Part shown: in pieces, positions 6,168-7,612 of the stretch
Layout of the letters: each line of letters opens with the position of its first letter
Position numbering within the stretch: position 1 is the first letter of the stretch
NCBI GenBank assembly: GCA_029256645.1
Contig: JAQSXM010000152.1
Coordinates: 1 to 7,612 of the forward strand
Reading direction: 5' to 3'
Source of the DNA: Sporomusa sp.
GTDB lineage: Bacteria > Bacillota_C > Negativicutes > Sporomusales > Sporomusaceae
DNA length: 7,612 bases
Program-made: the position numbers and the translations under genes
The notes under the pieces: generated by a model
What the model was told of the DNA's origin: nothing
The model's input: the letters and a program-made list of their open reading frames with translations, nothing else
Databases searched by the model: none

Positions 6168-6196
6168 TTAACAATGATTATAATATATTCTATATT
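6168..6196 (+). promoter_or_regulatory. Candidate housekeeping (sigma-A) promoter for selA
   Basis: TTAACA (6168-6173) matches the -35 consensus at five of six bases. After a 17-base spacer, TATATT (6191-6196) matches the -10 consensus at five of six. Transcription would start near 6203 and give a leader of about 70 bases before the selA ATG. No riboswitch-like structure is evident in that leader. Confidence 0.6.
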
Positions 6197-6271
6197 CCGT
6201 AAACAAAGATGCAGTAACCCTGACGTAACAGGCTTTATTAAAAGGGTATCGGTTGGGAGGAATTAAACTGG

Positions 6272-7612
6272 ATGGGTATCGATAATAAGAAGCTGCGGTT
6301 CATACCCGCTATTGACCGTCTGGTGGCTATTGCTGCAGTTGAGTCTGAGATGAGTGGATATCCTCGCAATTTAGTTATTGCGTGCTTACGTAAGGCCACA
6401 GACTATGTGCGGGAGGCACTAATCACGGGAACTGCTGTAGATGTCAGCCCCGAGGCACTTGTTGCGAGAGCCAGACAGCTACTTGAACACCAGACCCGTT
6501 CTAGCTTACGACGGGTAATTAATGCTACCGGCGTTGTGTTACACACCAACCTGGGGCGGGCTCCGCTCAGCAGGCGCGCGGTTGCTAATATCTCTCAGAT
6601 TATGGGCGGGTATAGTAACCTTGAGTACAATATTGACTCAGGCAACCGTGGTAGCCGGTATGATCATGTCTCTGAAAAATTACGTCAACTGACTGGGGCA
6701 GAGGATGTCCTTGTGGTTAACAATAATGCAGCTGCAGTCTTGCTCATTTTATCAGCTTTAGCGAAGGGACGGGAGGTTATTGTCAGCCGCGGTGAGCTTG
6801 TAGAAATCGGTGGTTCATTTCGTATTCCTGATGTTCTAAAACAAAGCGGTGCCACCCTTGTTGAGGTTGGGGCAACAAATAAAACACATCTGCGTGATTA
6901 TGAACAGGCAATTGGTCCGAATACGGCGGCTATTCTAAAAGTTCACACCAGCAACTATTGCATTATCGGGTTTACATCACAACCGGACGCAGCAGAACTG
7001 GCTGCATTAGCCCACAAGCATAACCTGCCGGTAATCGAGGATTTGGGCAGTGGAACGCTTATGCCGTTAACTTTAGGGGGGCAAACAGAGCCGTCAGTTA
7101 CTGAACGGCTGGCCCTCGGATTTGATATAGTAACTTTTAGCGGTGATAAACTGCTGGGGGCAGGGCAAGGTGGCATTATTGCCGGTAAAGCAGAGTATAT
7201 TGGGCTAATGAAGAAACATCCGCTGCTTAGGGCTATTCGTATCGATAAATTGTCTTTAGCGGCAATTGAGGGGACTCTGCAGGACTATATGTTAGGTGAT
7301 TCTTGCCGGGATATTCCAGTTCTGGCAATGCTGACTATACCGGCAGCGGAACTAAAAGAGCGGGCTGACCGGCTGTATGGTCTAATTACTCACCAGAACG
7401 AACGTGGTCTTGATTGCAAGGTTGTAGCTCTAAACTCACCGGCAGGAGGTGGGGCATTACCCGCGGCAGCATTACCCGGATTTGGTGTGGCCGTAAGCCT
7501 GCCGGATACAAGTGCCGGGCACCTGGAACGAAACCTCAGGCAAAGGGAGATTCCCATTGTTGTCCGGATACAAGACAATAAGGTGATTTTTGATGTGCGC
7601 TGCTTAACCGAG
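6272..7612 (+). CDS. selA: L-seryl-tRNA(Sec) selenium transferase SelA (3' end cut by window edge)
   Basis: SelA is a PLP enzyme that converts Ser-tRNA(Sec) to Sec-tRNA(Sec) using selenophosphate, allowing selenocysteine insertion at UGA. The frame from ATG 6272 runs without a stop to the last base: 447 codons, so only about 15-25 residues of a protein of about 465 are missing. Visible blocks in order are the N-terminal helical domain (about 1-80), RRVINATGVVLHTNLGRAPLS (from about 80), GSRYDHVSEKL, VVNNNAAAVLL, SRGELVEIGGSFRIPDV, EVGATNKTHLRDYE, KVHTSNY, IEDLGSGTL, and the Schiff-base lysine K293 in FSGDKLLG. The motif after the lysine reads GAGQGG rather than the GGPQAG of E. coli SelA. GGGAGG (6255-6260) lies 11 bases before ATG, a little far, but no better in-frame start is seen. 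selB would be expected downstream. Confidence 0.96.
   Translation, partial: MGIDNKKLRFIPAIDRLVAIAAVESEMSGYPRNLVIACLRKATDYVREALITGTAVDVSPEALVARARQLLEHQTRSSLRRVINATGVVLHTNLGRAPLSRRAVANISQIMGGYSNLEYNIDSGNRGSRYDHVSEKLRQLTGAEDVLVVNNNAAAVLLILSALAKGREVIVSRGELVEIGGSFRIPDVLKQSGATLVEVGATNKTHLRDYEQAIGPNTAAILKVHTSNYCIIGFTSQPDAAELAALAHKHNLPVIEDLGSGTLMPLTLGGQTEPSVTERLALGFDIVTFSGDKLLGAGQGGIIAGKAEYIGLMKKHPLLRAIRIDKLSLAAIEGTLQDYMLGDSCRDIPVLAMLTIPAAELKERADRLYGLITHQNERGLDCKVVALNSPAGGGALPAAALPGFGVAVSLPDTSAGHLERNLRQREIPIVVRIQDNKVIFDVRCLTE

Noticed and set aside
6182..6196. AATATA-TTC-TATATT inverted repeat overlapping the selA -10 box
   Set aside because: It is low-complexity AT sequence expected around a -10 region, so the symmetry is not convincing as an operator.
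6217..6232. CCTG-ACGTAA-CAGG hairpin in the selA leader as a possible riboregulator
   Set aside because: Only four base pairs form, with no U-run or alternative pairing partner, which is too weak to call.
6955..7578. - strand frames at 6955-7176 and 7390-7578
   Set aside because: Both are antisense to selA, whose + strand frame is continuous and conserved through this region.

Overview
This window looks like chromosome from an anaerobic, endospore-forming bacterium of the Firmicutes, most likely a Sporomusa/Pelosinus-type member of the Negativicutes. The evidence is the combination of a spore-specific YyaC-family gene, the [FeFe]-hydrogenase maturase HydF, a selenocysteine pathway gene (selA), and an envelope set (DUF554, DUF4446, membrane-anchored M23 peptidase, bactofilin). 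The taxon is an inference from gene content and protein style; no 16S or other marker gene is present. There are no tRNA, rRNA, CRISPR or insertion-sequence features that I can see.

Layout. Positions 1-318 hold the C-terminal 105 residues of an aspartase/fumarase-superfamily enzyme, best read as aspartate ammonia-lyase. It is followed closely by hydF (340-1563), a class V aminotransferase-fold cysteine desulfurase (1569-2723), a DUF554 membrane protein (2726-3421), a DUF4446 single-pass protein (3463-3981), an M23/LytM-type peptidase (4057-4977) and a bactofilin (4993-5373). All seven are on the + strand with gaps of 2 to 75 bases and no visible terminator until 5383-5418, so they may form one long transcription unit or two adjoining ones (hydrogenase/sulfur genes, then envelope genes). 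A strong, near-symmetric hairpin at 5383-5418 ends this run and also serves the convergent yyaC gene (6058-5432, - strand). The 213-base divergent gap 6059-6271 carries a sigma-G-like promoter facing yyaC and a good housekeeping-type promoter facing selA. selA (6272 to the right edge) is open-ended: 447 codons are visible and the stop lies outside the window.

How the genes may work together. The left part concerns cofactor chemistry: HydF is the scaffold/carrier of the [2Fe] subcluster of [FeFe]-hydrogenase, aspartase releases ammonium, and the cysteine desulfurase-like enzyme could mobilise sulfur (or selenium). The middle part concerns the cell envelope: a bactofilin scaffold next to a membrane-anchored LytM peptidase is a recurring morphogenesis pairing. 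YyaC belongs to the forespore, and SelA converts seryl-tRNA(Sec) to selenocysteyl-tRNA(Sec). All families are recognisable. The observations most worth a second look are the aspA-hydF-desulfurase linkage, the bactofilin/M23/DUF4446 module in a spore-former, the promoter architecture of the yyaC-selA gap, and two start codons that the ribosome-binding sites argue should be moved.
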